Shown here piece after piece: positions 52,886 through 62,256 of a stretch of 64,000 nucleotides of DNA (positions within the stretch are counted from its first letter, which is position 1; every line of letters starts with the position of its first letter). A model generated the notes under the pieces. The model was given only the letters and a program-made list of their open reading frames with translations. It had not been told where the DNA came from and did not search any database. Both the position numbers and the translations under genes were made by a program. This DNA comes from Lewinellaceae bacterium (GTDB lineage: Bacteria > Bacteroidota > Bacteroidia > Chitinophagales > Saprospiraceae), in NCBI GenBank assembly GCA_020636325.1, contig JACJYC010000013.1:163031-227030 (forward strand). The letters run 5' to 3'.

Positions 52886-53079
52886 GGCCGGCAAATCAAC
52901 CTCCGGCGGCCGAAGCTCCGCAAGAGCGAAGGCGGCAAATCAACCCCCGACCGCCGTAGCCTTGGCGAAGGAGGTAAATCAACAACAACAAACAATCAAT
53001 CAACAACAATAAACAACAACAAACAACAATCAACAACAATAAACAACAACAAACAACAATCAACAACAATAAACAATCA
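52886..53079 (-). repeat. Dispersed repeat copy 3 and CAACAA-rich tandem array at the thioredoxin stop codon
   Basis: 52886-52980 has two related blocks of about 38 bp, each ending in AAATCAAC. From 52981 a CAACAA-rich array follows, with a 30-bp unit present in two exact copies (53001-53030 and 53031-53060) plus a part. On the minus strand the array starts in the TGA of the thioredoxin gene (53077-53079). Confidence 0.82.
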
Positions 53080-54279
53080 ATAATACCTCCCCATCATCGG
53101 ATGTTCCACAATGGCCCGCTTGAGTTCCATGAAATCAACGGATCCCTGATGGCTCCAGACTATTTTGCCGCCGGGTTCGATCAAAGCCGTATAAGGCAGC
53201 GCGCCGTCCCAGTTCTTATCGACGGCGTCGATCAGGGCGTATTTGTCCTCTTCACTGTACAGGTAATTGGGGACTGCGGAATATTTCCCGCGCAGGAAAG
53301 CCAGCACCTTGTCCTCTTCCTGGGGCTTGTCGGCGGAGAGCGAAACGAATTCGAAGCTGCGGGCGCCGTACATCCGCTGCAGGACGATGAATTCGGGGTA
53401 TTCCAGGATGCAGGGGCCGCACCAGGTTGCCCAGACGTTGACGAGGCGCAATTTGTCCGAGCCTTCGTTCTTCATCAGGTCCTGAATGCCTTTGATATCG
53501 AGTTTGGCCACGTCAACCGGCTTTTCTTCCCATTCCTTTTCCATTTTCACCTTGTATTCGGTTTTCCAGGCCCATTTGGTGGAGCAGCCGAAAGTCTTGG
53601 TAGCCGGTTCGGCGATCTCCTTGCCGGCCAAAACCGCATCAATGGCGTTTCGGAGGTCTTCGCCGTTGGCGCCGCCGGGTTTTTCCACCTTGTCGATGCG
53701 GCCGGTATAGCGCAGTTTGCGGTCTTTGTCAAAAACGTAAGCGTGCGGCGTAGCGACCGGCCCGTATTGCAGGGAAACGGATTCGTTGTCTCCGTCATAC
53801 AGGTAGGGGAAGTTGTATTGCTTGTGTTCGGCCCTCAACTTCATATCCTCAAAATCGTCGCCGAGGTCGGTATACCCCAGTTCTTCATACAGCAAACCCA
53901 GGGGGCTGTTGGGCGAAATGGCGACCATGTCCACGCCCTTGCTCTTGTATTCGGCTGCGATCGCCTTCATCCTGTCCTCATAGGCCTGGGCGGTCGGGCA
54001 ATGGTTGCAGGTGAACACGATGACCAGCACCTGGGCATCGGCAAAATCCCCGAGCGTGTAAAATTTGCCGTCGGTGGCGGGCAGGTTGAAATCAGGCGCC
54101 GGCGAGCCGATCGGCAGGGTTTCAACGGGTTGCTCGGGTACCGGCTGCGGGTTGGCTGTGAAAACGGCCGTTGCGGCTTCTTCGGCCCCCTGGTCCGGCG
54201 CGCCGGCCGGCTTGCAGCCCGCCAGCAGGAGGCTCGCCAATAAAAACAGGCTTTGGATCTTTGTGAATCGGATGTGCAT
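53077..54279 (-). CDS. Two-domain thioredoxin/redoxin lipoprotein
   Basis: 400 aa from ATG 54279, chosen because it begins the lipoprotein signal (lipobox LLLAGC); the 18 residues upstream in frame are not part of it. Domain 1 (about 50-215) is an AhpC/TSA-like redoxin with VFTCNHCPTAQAYEDRM. Domain 2 (about 265-395) is a TlpA/thioredoxin fold with NVWATWCGPCILEYPEF (CxxC). It probably reduces disulfides or peroxides in the periplasm. Monocistronic; the TGA stop lies in a tandem array. Confidence 0.9.
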   Translation of the reverse strand: MHIRFTKIQSLFLLASLLLAGCKPAGAPDQGAEEAATAVFTANPQPVPEQPVETLPIGSPAPDFNLPATDGKFYTLGDFADAQVLVIVFTCNHCPTAQAYEDRMKAIAAEYKSKGVDMVAISPNSPLGLLYEELGYTDLGDDFEDMKLRAEHKQYNFPYLYDGDNESVSLQYGPVATPHAYVFDKDRKLRYTGRIDKVEKPGGANGEDLRNAIDAVLAGKEIAEPATKTFGCSTKWAWKTEYKVKMEKEWEEKPVDVAKLDIKGIQDLMKNEGSDKLRLVNVWATWCGPCILEYPEFIVLQRMYGARSFEFVSLSADKPQEEDKVLAFLRGKYSAVPNYLYSEEDKYALIDAVDKNWDGALPYTALIEPGGKIVWSHQGSVDFMELKRAIVEHPMMGRYY

Positions 54280-54444
54280 GTCGTGTTGGTTTTTTCGAAA
54301 AGGAAAAATAGGGCAATTTGCCGGGCCTGCCAAGTTTTTGGGTAGAATGAAAGCTCAAATCCGATCAGGTTTATAAAGTTCTGACGAAATTCGCCCTTTT
54401 AACCGGTATTATCCTGCTTTTTATGCGGGAAGAATTCAAAACAG

Positions 54445-55641
54445 ATGATTACAGTAGAAGAAGCGCTCCGGATCGTCCGCAGCCAGGCCGTCGATCTCGG
54501 CGCCGAACAGGTTCCCCTGGCCGGAAGCCTCCGGCGGTTGCTCCGGGAATCTTTAACGGCCGACCGCGATTTTCCGCCGTTCGACCGCGTGACCATGGAC
54601 GGCATCGCGATCCGGCATGAAGCCTTTGCCGCCGGTCGCCGCCGCTTTCAGGTGAAAGGCATTGCCGCCGCCGGGGCGCCTCAAATGGTCCTCAACGACC
54701 CGGAAGCCTGTCTGGAAGTCATGACCGGCGCCATGCTGCCCGAACATGCGGACACGGTCATCCGCTACGAGGACGTGGAGATGGAAGGCGAGTTTGCCGT
54801 TTTACCCGGGGATATCGGGATCAAAAAAGGATTGAATATCCACGTGCAAGGCTCTGACAGGCGCCGGGGTGAGGTCATTGTGCCGGCGGGCAGGTTCATC
54901 CGCGCGGCCGAGATCGGGATTGCGGCTACCGTCGGGAAACCGGCGCTTGCAGTGTCCGGGCATCCCGGGGTGGTTATTCTGTCTACCGGGGATGAACTGG
55001 TAAAAGTGGAGGAAACGCCGCTTCCGCACCAGATCCGCCGTTCCAACAGCCATACCTTGCAGGCCGTCCTCAGCGATTGGGGCCTGCCCGCCGCTACCGA
55101 TCATTTGCCGGACGACCCTGAGGTGATCCGCGAAAAACTGGCCGGTTATCTGGATACCCAAACGGCCGTCATTCTCAGCGGGGGCGTTTCGGCGGGCAAA
55201 TACGATTATGTGCCGTCGGTGCTGACCGAGCTCGGCGTTGAAAACCTGTTCCATAAGGTCACCCAGCGACCGGGCAAACCCCTCTGGTTCGGCCGCAAAC
55301 CGGGCGGTGCGGTGGTATTTGCGCTGCCCGGCAATCCGGTTTCATCCTTCATCTCCACCCAGGTCTATTTCAAAGCCTGGTGGCATGCTTCGCTGGGCCT
55401 GGCGCCGAAACCTCAGTACGCGGTCCTCGGGGCGGATTTCCGTTTCCCGCCCGAACTCACCTATTTTTTGCTGGTGAATGCGCAAACCGATCCGGAGGGG
55501 CAACTCATCGCCATGCCTTTTCCCGGCGGCGGCTCGGGCGACCTCGCCGGGCTGACCGACGCTACAGGGTGCCTGATCCTCCCGTCGGACCGTACGGATT
55601 TTAAAAAGGGCGCGGCATTCCCTTATGTCCCTTTTCAATAA
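54445..55641 (+). CDS. moeA: Molybdopterin molybdotransferase MoeA
   Basis: Inserts molybdate into adenylated molybdopterin, the final step of Mo-cofactor synthesis. 398 aa with the MoeA layout: start VEEALRIVRSQAVDLG; FPPFDRVTMDGIAIR (conserved Asp-Gly); the MoCF-binding core with STGDELVK, SNSHTLQAVLSDWG, LSGGVSAGKYDYVPSVL and FALPGNPVSSFIS; then a C-terminal beta domain. It has no Mo-gene neighbours, but completes a set with moaA, fdhD and modB elsewhere in the window. Confidence 0.96.
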   Translation: MITVEEALRIVRSQAVDLGAEQVPLAGSLRRLLRESLTADRDFPPFDRVTMDGIAIRHEAFAAGRRRFQVKGIAAAGAPQMVLNDPEACLEVMTGAMLPEHADTVIRYEDVEMEGEFAVLPGDIGIKKGLNIHVQGSDRRRGEVIVPAGRFIRAAEIGIAATVGKPALAVSGHPGVVILSTGDELVKVEETPLPHQIRRSNSHTLQAVLSDWGLPAATDHLPDDPEVIREKLAGYLDTQTAVILSGGVSAGKYDYVPSVLTELGVENLFHKVTQRPGKPLWFGRKPGGAVVFALPGNPVSSFISTQVYFKAWWHASLGLAPKPQYAVLGADFRFPPELTYFLLVNAQTDPEGQLIAMPFPGGGSGDLAGLTDATGCLILPSDRTDFKKGAAFPYVPFQ

Positions 55642-55685
55642 ATCCGGTTTTTATGCGTTTTGCTCTTATCAAAAAAATCAAGACC

Positions 55686-56096
55686 ATGCGTATCTCAGCT
55701 TTGTTGATCATTTTTGCATTAGTCGCATTCTCAGGCCAGGCATACGGGCAGGAATCCCGAAATAAAACGGACAAAAAAGAGCAAAAGGACAAGGATAAGG
55801 ACGGTTTCTCCTCCCTCTTCAAAAAGAAGGAAAACACCGAGGAAGCCTCCGCCGAAAACAAAAAGGAAAAAAGCGCCAGATACCAGGAAGAGGATGACGA
55901 TCGCGACCTGAAAACCAAACACAAGGAAGCGAAATCAGAGGTCAAAATGGCGAAAAAGGAAAGAAAAGCCGCCGAGGCCAAGGAAAAAGCCGCCAAAGCC
56001 CGCGCCGACGCCCTGAAAGCCCAGAAAAAGGCCGAAAAAGCCGACGCCAAAGCTGAAAAAGCGGACCGGAAACTGGAGAAGGCTAAAAGTAATTAG
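55686..56096 (+). CDS. Exported Lys/Glu-rich coiled-coil protein of unknown function
   Basis: 136 aa from ATG 55686, chosen because MRISALLIIFALVAFSGQAY is a signal peptide. The mature part is almost all Lys, Glu, Ala and Asp, with a C-terminal helix of the AEKADAKAEKADRKLEKAK type. No family recognised. Follows moeA by 44 bp. Its TAG stop is the start of a heptamer array. Confidence 0.7.
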   Translation: MRISALLIIFALVAFSGQAYGQESRNKTDKKEQKDKDKDGFSSLFKKKENTEEASAENKKEKSARYQEEDDDRDLKTKHKEAKSEVKMAKKERKAAEAKEKAAKARADALKAQKKAEKADAKAEKADRKLEKAKSN

Positions 56097-56156
56097 TTGT
56101 AAGTATAAGTCGTAAGTCATAAGTCGTAAGTCATAAGTCGTAAGTTGTAAGTCGTA
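56095..56156 (+). repeat. AGTCGTA heptamer array starting in a stop codon
   Basis: About nine units of AGTCGTA, AGTCATA or AGTTGTA. The first begins inside the TAG (56094-56096) of the gene before it. The same family, sense to its gene, follows the aminotransferase (48000-48034, minus) and the coiled-coil barrel gene (56481-56496, minus). Confidence 0.88.
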
Positions 56157-56397
56157 ACGGCCCTTTCGCATAACAAAAATGGACTTCTTCGATTTGTATT
56201 CGCAATACCGAAGCCTTTCCACCTGATTGAGCTGCCCAGTACAGCGGTCCGTTAGGATCGCCATATCTGTAGCGCCACGGCAACGACGTAAGCCACCGGC
56301 CTGTAGGGCCGGAATAGGAAGATCTGCGACGCCGGTTGAAATCCATTCTATTCACATTTAGGATCGGTTCGGAATCGACCGATACGGATGTTGCCGG
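56157..56397 (-). repeat. Dispersed REP-like element, copy B
   Basis: Inverted partner of 47764-47983, extending from the heptamer array to ATGTTGCCGG. The hairpin core CCGGCC-TGTAG-GGCCGG is at 56296-56312. A third, partial core (CCGGCCCTACAGG) is at 56415-56427. Confidence 0.82.
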
Positions 56398-56451
56398 TTT
56401 GAAGCAATCACATACCGGCCCTACAGGCAGGGAACCTTACGCGAAAGCTCC

Positions 56452-56496
56452 GTCGTAAGTCGTAAGTTTATGTTGAATTCACTTACGACTTACGAC
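56452..56496. repeat. 16-bp perfect inverted repeat built from the AGTCGTA family
   Basis: GTCGTAAGTCGTAAGT (56452-56467) is exactly complementary to 56481-56496, with a 13-nt loop. It lies 14 nt past the stop of the following minus-strand gene. Two heptamer arrays facing each other make the hairpin. Confidence 0.85.
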
Positions 56497-56510
56497 AGGC
56501 AGCCTTTCGA

Positions 56511-57974
56511 TTAAAAATTAAAATGCAGTCCGCATAACCCGCTAAAACGGGCGTCGCCCCGGTACATACGCGCGTTCAATTCTCCGCTGAGCGCCATATG
56601 GGAACTGAGCAGCCATCTCACACCGCCTTGCCCGATAACCGCCGTTCCGGAAGATTTGCCGCCTTCTCCGACCTGCCAGCCTATACCGGCTACTTCAGCG
56701 GTCCCAGGTTGAATGCGGGCCCGGAAGAAACTGAAACCTGCTCCGGCAAAAGGTTGTAACCGGCCGTTGCCGAATCGGTGCCGCAAAATAGCATCAAGGC
56801 TGAAGATCCTGCTGTTTTGCGTCAGTTGGCCGGTCACCGACCGGGATTCACCCTTCTCGGAATCGATGACCTGTACCGGAAATTCCGCGGAACGGTACTG
56901 CCGCCACCTGCTCGCCCGGCCAATGAGGTCGAGGCGGCCCGTGAGGTTGACGCCGCCCTGTACGCCGTACAGGAAACCCGAATGCGCCTGCCTGTTCGTG
57001 AATTCGCCGGGTCCGCTGAAATGGCCGAAAAAGAATTCGCCGCCCAGGCTTTCCGACAGTTTTCCCCAGGTTTCCGGGTTTTCATAAACGGATTGCCCAA
57101 GGTCTTCCATCACCGAACGGGTAAATTCATCCGGTAATTTGTAAGGCGCCGGGAAGCCTGCAATAAAGCCGCCGGTAAACCTGGGCTCTCCGAAGACGTA
57201 TTCCCGCTCCCGGTTGTTGTCTCGCGGCAAAGCACCCTGTGAAGCGCCACCTGTCCTTTCTTCGCTTTCTTTCAGTTTTTGCTTGATCTTTTCGATGACC
57301 TTTTCGAGCACTTTTTGCCAAAAATCGTCTTTCCAGTATTTCTCCTGCTTACCCATTTTTTTCTTCAGCAGGTCTTCGTACAGCTTGGTCAGGCGGCGCT
57401 GATAATCCTGTTCCGACTCGCCTTCTTTTTTCTTCAATTCTTCGTCGTACCGGCCGGTTTCGGCATCGGTCATTTCATCCATCTTTTCCTGGGTTTCGCC
57501 GGGTTTGTCCTTGTTTTCCCGGAGGTCCTGCTCGATCCCCGGGACGACGTCATCCTTGCCTTCTTCGCCGCATTTCTTCCTGCGTTCCGCCAGTTTGTCC
57601 AGCCATTCCTGCTGCTTCTTTTTCAATTCGCCCAGTTTGTCGAAGTATTCGCTTTGTTTTTTGCGGAGGTTATCCTGGGCCCGTTTCAATGCGTCCTGCA
57701 ATTCCCGGGTCCTGCGCCTGACCTGATCGGCCGGGCCGTGCGCTGTCGGATTGTTGAGGTAATCGGCCAGGTTCCTTTCCGCGGCGGAGCGGTCGGCAGC
57801 GGCGTCATCTGCTTCGCCCTTCCGTTTTTCGGCCTCATCCGCCAGTTTTTCAACTTCTTTTTTCAACTTATCCGCGTCCTTTCCCAGTTTTTCGCAATCT
57901 CCGGCCCTGCCGTAAAGCGGAAGCAGCAAGAAGGCCGCCGAGGCAATCAAAAGGATCATATTCAGCTTTTTCAT
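56511..57974 (-). CDS. Exported coiled-coil protein with a C-terminal outer-membrane barrel-like domain
   Basis: 487 aa from ATG 57974 (signal peptide MKKLNMILLIASAAFLLLPL). A long Lys/Glu/Asp coiled coil covers about residues 25-235. The last 200 residues (about 280-487) are Gly/aromatic strands ending GDARFSGLCGLHFNF, which looks like a small OMP barrel. It may tether cytoplasm-facing or periplasmic structures to the outer membrane; the role is unknown. ATG 57980 is an equal alternative start. Confidence 0.72.
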   Translation of the reverse strand: MKKLNMILLIASAAFLLLPLYGRAGDCEKLGKDADKLKKEVEKLADEAEKRKGEADDAAADRSAAERNLADYLNNPTAHGPADQVRRRTRELQDALKRAQDNLRKKQSEYFDKLGELKKKQQEWLDKLAERRKKCGEEGKDDVVPGIEQDLRENKDKPGETQEKMDEMTDAETGRYDEELKKKEGESEQDYQRRLTKLYEDLLKKKMGKQEKYWKDDFWQKVLEKVIEKIKQKLKESEERTGGASQGALPRDNNREREYVFGEPRFTGGFIAGFPAPYKLPDEFTRSVMEDLGQSVYENPETWGKLSESLGGEFFFGHFSGPGEFTNRQAHSGFLYGVQGGVNLTGRLDLIGRASRWRQYRSAEFPVQVIDSEKGESRSVTGQLTQNSRIFSLDAILRHRFGNGRLQPFAGAGFSFFRARIQPGTAEVAGIGWQVGEGGKSSGTAVIGQGGVRWLLSSHMALSGELNARMYRGDARFSGLCGLHFNF

Positions 57975-58272
57975 GGTCATGTTTTTTAAAGGTTGTTGAA
58001 TGTGGATCGGGTCTTTGGCCAAAACCTGGGTCAAAATTAGGCTTGCGGGAGAGGGCGCGCCATTACAATTTTCCGGCGCTTTTGAGCTGGTCGGAGCAGG
58101 CGTTTTGCTGAATTAAAGGGTTGCACCTTGAATAAGCATTTGACATTTAATGTTTTATAGAATTACCTGTTTTGGCGATTTTTTTCAGTTAGCTCCTGGT
58201 GGCGAGCTCTTCCCGCTATAATATTTCCGCCGATTGCCCCATCTTAGCGACCAGGCTCAAGCAGACGATCAA

Positions 58273-61200
58273 ATGAACGGGAACAATAAAAGATGGCAGG
58301 TCCGGATCGATACCGGCGGGACTTTCACCGATTGCATCGGCAGGACACCGGACGGAGCAATCAGGCGGCTGAAAGTGCTCAGCAGCGGAAAATTGCGCGG
58401 TCGGCTGACCGGCCGCCTGGGGGAAGGCCTTTTTTCAATTGACTGCAAATGGCCGGCAACCTCGGAAACCCTGCGCGGCTACCGGGTCATCCGGGTCGGC
58501 GAGCGAAGGACTGTTGCCCTGGTCGCCGGTTTTGATGCGGATCAGCGGATCATCCGGCTGGATCAGGACCCGGCATTTGCGCTGCCGGTGGAGATCGAAA
58601 TAACCGCCGGGGAGGAAGCGCCAGTTCTGGCCACCCGGCTCCTGACCCAAACGCCGCCGGACCGCCCATTGCCGCCCCTGGATATGCGGCTGGGTTCGAC
58701 CAAAGGCACTAACGCCCTCCTCGAAAAAAAAGGCGCCGGGGTTACGTTGATCGTCACCCGCGGCTTCGGCGATCTGTTGTATATCGGTACCCAGCAGCGG
58801 CCCGGCCTGTTCCAGCTGGATATTCCCGAACCGGATTTGTTGTACGAACAGGTGATCGAAGTGGACGAACGGCTGGACGCCGAAGGCAACGTGCTGACCC
58901 CGCTGACGGAGGCGGAAATTGCCCGCGTGATCGCCGAGATCCGTCACCCAGCCGTAGCGATCGCTTTTTTGCACGCCTACCGGAACCCCGTCCACGAGAA
59001 CGCCATTGCAACCGGAATTGCGGAAATGGGGACCCGCTACATATCGCTCTCCCACCAACTGTCGCCCAATATCAAGATCGTACCGCGGGCGCAAACGGCG
59101 CTGGTCAATGCTTATTTGTCGCCCGTGCTCGACGAGTACCTGAACAACGTCCGGTCCGGCCTGCCCGGGGAGGCATCGCTCCTGGTCATGACCAGCGGGG
59201 GCGGGTTGATCCCTGCGGCCAACTACCGGCCCAAGGACAGTCTGCTGAGCGGACCGGCCGGCGGAATGGTCGGCGCGGCGGCGATGGCAGCCCGCCTCGG
59301 ATATGACCGTATCCTGACCTTCGACATGGGCGGCACCAGCACCGATACGGCCCGGTATGACGGCCGGTTTGATTACCGGTACCTCACGCGGATCGACGGC
59401 ATTGAAATGCAGAATCCGACCCTGGCCATCGAAACGGTGGCTGCCGGCGGCGGCTCCATTTGTCATTTCGACGGGCAAAAACTGGGTGTAGGTCCCGAAA
59501 GTGCGGGCGCCGAACCGGGACCGGCCTGCTACGGCGCCGGCGGGCCGCTGGCCATTACCGACGTAAACCTGCTGCTGGGCAAACTGGCGCCCTTTGCCAT
59601 GGGCATTCCGATCGATGAAGAAAAAGCCCTCGAAAAATTGCACGCGCTGCAGGCGGATATCCTGGCAAGAACCGGGATAAGGTATTCCGAGGCGGAACTG
59701 CTGGAGGGCTTCGAGCAGATCGCCGACGAGAAAATGGCGGCGGCCATCAACCGGATCTCAGTCGCAAAAGGTTTTGACCCGGGCGCGTATGCCCTGATGG
59801 CCTTCGGCGGCGCCGGCGGATTGCACGCCTGCAAGGTTGCGGCCTTGCTCGGGGTGAAAACGGTGATCCTGCCGTACGATGCCGGCCTGCTCAGCGCTTA
59901 CGGGATGGGGGAGGCCCGGGTGGAGCGGCTGATGGAAAAGCAGGTGTTGCGCAACCTGGACGAATGCCGGGATCAGCTGGCGGGCTGGTTTGAGGAATTG
60001 GCGGATGGCGGCCGTCAGCAGCTGGCGGAAGAAGGATTTGCGGAAGCGGAGACCGAAACGAAGATGCGCCTGATCTACCTCCGGTTGAAAGGCCAGGAAA
60101 GTGCGCTCGAATTGGCTTACAACCCGGAAGAAGATCCTGGCGCCGGATTTAAAGCGGAATACAGGCGCCTGTTTGGGCACTACCCCGACGATGTGGTGAT
60201 CGAGGTGGAAAGCCTCAAGGTGTGGGTGGCAACAACCGGTTCGCCTGAATTACCGGCAGACCCGGTTGAAAAAGAATACCGTCCCGAACCCATGGCGCGC
60301 ATCCCCAACCGGATCACCGGCCTGGAGATGCCGGTTTTCAATTGGGACGACCTGGTGGAAGGCGCCGTAATCGCCGGGCCCGCCGTGGTCGCCAACCCGA
60401 CTTCCACCACCTTTGTCGCACAAGGGTGGGAAGCCGTTTTTCGGCCGGGACTGCACCTGGTCATGACGAGCCAGGGCGGACAGGCCGGAAGCCGTCCTGA
60501 AAAGGCCAAAAAGGCCGTCGAGCTGGAGCTGTTCACCAACCGGTTTACGGCCATTGCCGAAGAGATGGGCGCTCAATTGCAGCGAACCGCCTTTTCGGTG
60601 AACGTCAAGGAGCGGCTCGATTTTTCCTGCGCCGTGCTGGATCCGGCGGGTCAGTTGCTGGTCAATGCGCCGCATATCCCTGTCCACCTGGGCAGCCTGG
60701 GCATTTGCGCGCGGCTTTCCCTGGCGCACACCCCGGTCGGACCCGGCGACGTGCTGCTGGTAAATCACCCCAAATACGGCGGGTCGCACCTGCCCGACCT
60801 GACCCTGCTTTGCGGCGCCTTCACCGACGACGGCAGGCTCATCGGTTATGTGATCAACCGGGCGCACCACGCCGAGATCGGGGGTAAACGTCCGGGGTCC
60901 ATGCCGCCGGAAGCCAGGTGTCTGACAGAAGAAGGCGTGGTCTTTCCGCCGACCTATCTGGCGCGCAAGGGCGAGGTCAGGTGGGATCAAATCCGCGAAA
61001 TGCTGACCTCGGGGCCTTTCCCCTCCAGGGCGCCCCGGGAAAACCTGGCGGACCTGAATGCGGCCCTTTCGGCGCTCCTGTCCGGGGTGGCAGCCCTGCA
61101 ACAAATGGAGCGGGAATACGGCCTGGCTCGGATGCAAGCCAACGCCGCCGCTTTGCAGGATTACGCGGCCCACACCCTGGCGGAAGCGCTGCGGGCGTTG

Positions 61201-62055
61201 GAAGGCCGGTCGTTTGAAGCGGAAGAAAAAATGGATGACGGCAGCCCGATCCGGGTGAAGATCCGGGTGGAGGCCGGGAAAATGGAGATCGATCTCAGCG
61301 ATTCGGCACCGGTCCATTCCGGCAACCTGAATGCCAACATCGCCATTGTGTACAGCGCGGTCATTTACGTTTTGCGCCTGCTGGCGGGGAAAGACATTCC
61401 GCTGAACGAGGGCCTGATGCAGCATGTCCGGATCAAACTCGGGAAGAACACCTTCCTGCACCCCGATTTTTCCGACGACCCCGAATTCTGCCCGGCTGTG
61501 GTGGGGGGCAATATCGAGACCAGTCAGCGCCTGGTGGATACCCTGCTCAAAGCGCTCGGCTTGTCGGCCTGCAGCCAGGGGACGATGAACAATTTCCTGT
61601 TCGGCAACGACACGTTCGGGTATTACGAGACCATCGGCGGCGGAGCGGGGGCGGGGCCTGGCTTCAACGGCCGCTCCGGCGTACACCAGCACATGACCAA
61701 TACCCGGATCACCGACCCGGAGGAAATGGAGCGGCGGTATCCGGTCCGGTTGCGGCAGTTCGGATTGCGCAAAAACTCAGGCGGCGACGGCCGTTGGCGG
61801 GGCGGCGACGGCCTGGTCCGCGAAGTCGAATTCCTGGCGCCGGTGGAAGTGACCGTGCTGACCCAGCACCGAAAGGAAATGCCTTACGGTATGGCGGGCG
61901 GCGCCCCGGGGTTATGCGGCCGCCAGGTATTCATCCGGCCCGGAAGCGAAACGGAAGAGCTCCGCGGTATCGACAGCCGCAGCGCGCAGCCCGGCGACCG
62001 GGTGGTGATGTATACCCCCGGGGGCGGGGGATGGGGTGAGGCGGGGGCGGGGTGA
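58273..62055 (+). CDS. Fused 5-oxoprolinase/hydantoinase (HyuA-HyuB type)
   Basis: 1260 aa from ATG 58273 (an upstream TTG at 58234 adds 13). HyuA half: N-terminal VRIDTGGTFTDCIG, then FDMGGTSTDTARY and AFGGAGGLHACKVAALLGVK. HyuB half from about residue 745: ELFTNRFTAIAEEMGAQLQR, VLLVNHPKYGGSHLPDL, NNFLFGNDTFGYYETIGGG and the Gly-rich end. The fused form is like ATP-dependent 5-oxoprolinase, which opens 5-oxo-L-proline to glutamate; a hydantoinase activity is possible. 57975-58272 upstream holds no other gene. Confidence 0.93.
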   Translation: MNGNNKRWQVRIDTGGTFTDCIGRTPDGAIRRLKVLSSGKLRGRLTGRLGEGLFSIDCKWPATSETLRGYRVIRVGERRTVALVAGFDADQRIIRLDQDPAFALPVEIEITAGEEAPVLATRLLTQTPPDRPLPPLDMRLGSTKGTNALLEKKGAGVTLIVTRGFGDLLYIGTQQRPGLFQLDIPEPDLLYEQVIEVDERLDAEGNVLTPLTEAEIARVIAEIRHPAVAIAFLHAYRNPVHENAIATGIAEMGTRYISLSHQLSPNIKIVPRAQTALVNAYLSPVLDEYLNNVRSGLPGEASLLVMTSGGGLIPAANYRPKDSLLSGPAGGMVGAAAMAARLGYDRILTFDMGGTSTDTARYDGRFDYRYLTRIDGIEMQNPTLAIETVAAGGGSICHFDGQKLGVGPESAGAEPGPACYGAGGPLAITDVNLLLGKLAPFAMGIPIDEEKALEKLHALQADILARTGIRYSEAELLEGFEQIADEKMAAAINRISVAKGFDPGAYALMAFGGAGGLHACKVAALLGVKTVILPYDAGLLSAYGMGEARVERLMEKQVLRNLDECRDQLAGWFEELADGGRQQLAEEGFAEAETETKMRLIYLRLKGQESALELAYNPEEDPGAGFKAEYRRLFGHYPDDVVIEVESLKVWVATTGSPELPADPVEKEYRPEPMARIPNRITGLEMPVFNWDDLVEGAVIAGPAVVANPTSTTFVAQGWEAVFRPGLHLVMTSQGGQAGSRPEKAKKAVELELFTNRFTAIAEEMGAQLQRTAFSVNVKERLDFSCAVLDPAGQLLVNAPHIPVHLGSLGICARLSLAHTPVGPGDVLLVNHPKYGGSHLPDLTLLCGAFTDDGRLIGYVINRAHHAEIGGKRPGSMPPEARCLTEEGVVFPPTYLARKGEVRWDQIREMLTSGPFPSRAPRENLADLNAALSALLSGVAALQQMEREYGLARMQANAAALQDYAAHTLAEALRALEGRSFEAEEKMDDGSPIRVKIRVEAGKMEIDLSDSAPVHSGNLNANIAIVYSAVIYVLRLLAGKDIPLNEGLMQHVRIKLGKNTFLHPDFSDDPEFCPAVVGGNIETSQRLVDTLLKALGLSACSQGTMNNFLFGNDTFGYYETIGGGAGAGPGFNGRSGVHQHMTNTRITDPEEMERRYPVRLRQFGLRKNSGGDGRWRGGDGLVREVEFLAPVEVTVLTQHRKEMPYGMAGGAPGLCGRQVFIRPGSETEELRGIDSRSAQPGDRVVMYTPGGGGWGEAGAG

Positions 62056-62256
62056 TGGTTGGATTTTACTTCGGGGCATTCAAATCCGGGGGCTATTGGC
62101 TTTGGCGAGTTTACCCTTTTTGCTCAGGTTCCTTGTTGATGGGCAATGGCCAGTTCATTCTACCCTTCGCAATAGATAATCGATTGCAGCCGGTTACAAA
62201 CGGCATTAAACGGCTGATAAACGGGTATTGATTGGTATAGGGGTTAATTTGGGGGT

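Noticed and set aside
52804..52995. Small Arg/Pro/Ser-rich ORF upstream of the M1 peptidase
   Set aside because: It is a reading of tandem GC-rich repeat blocks with no conserved protein features.
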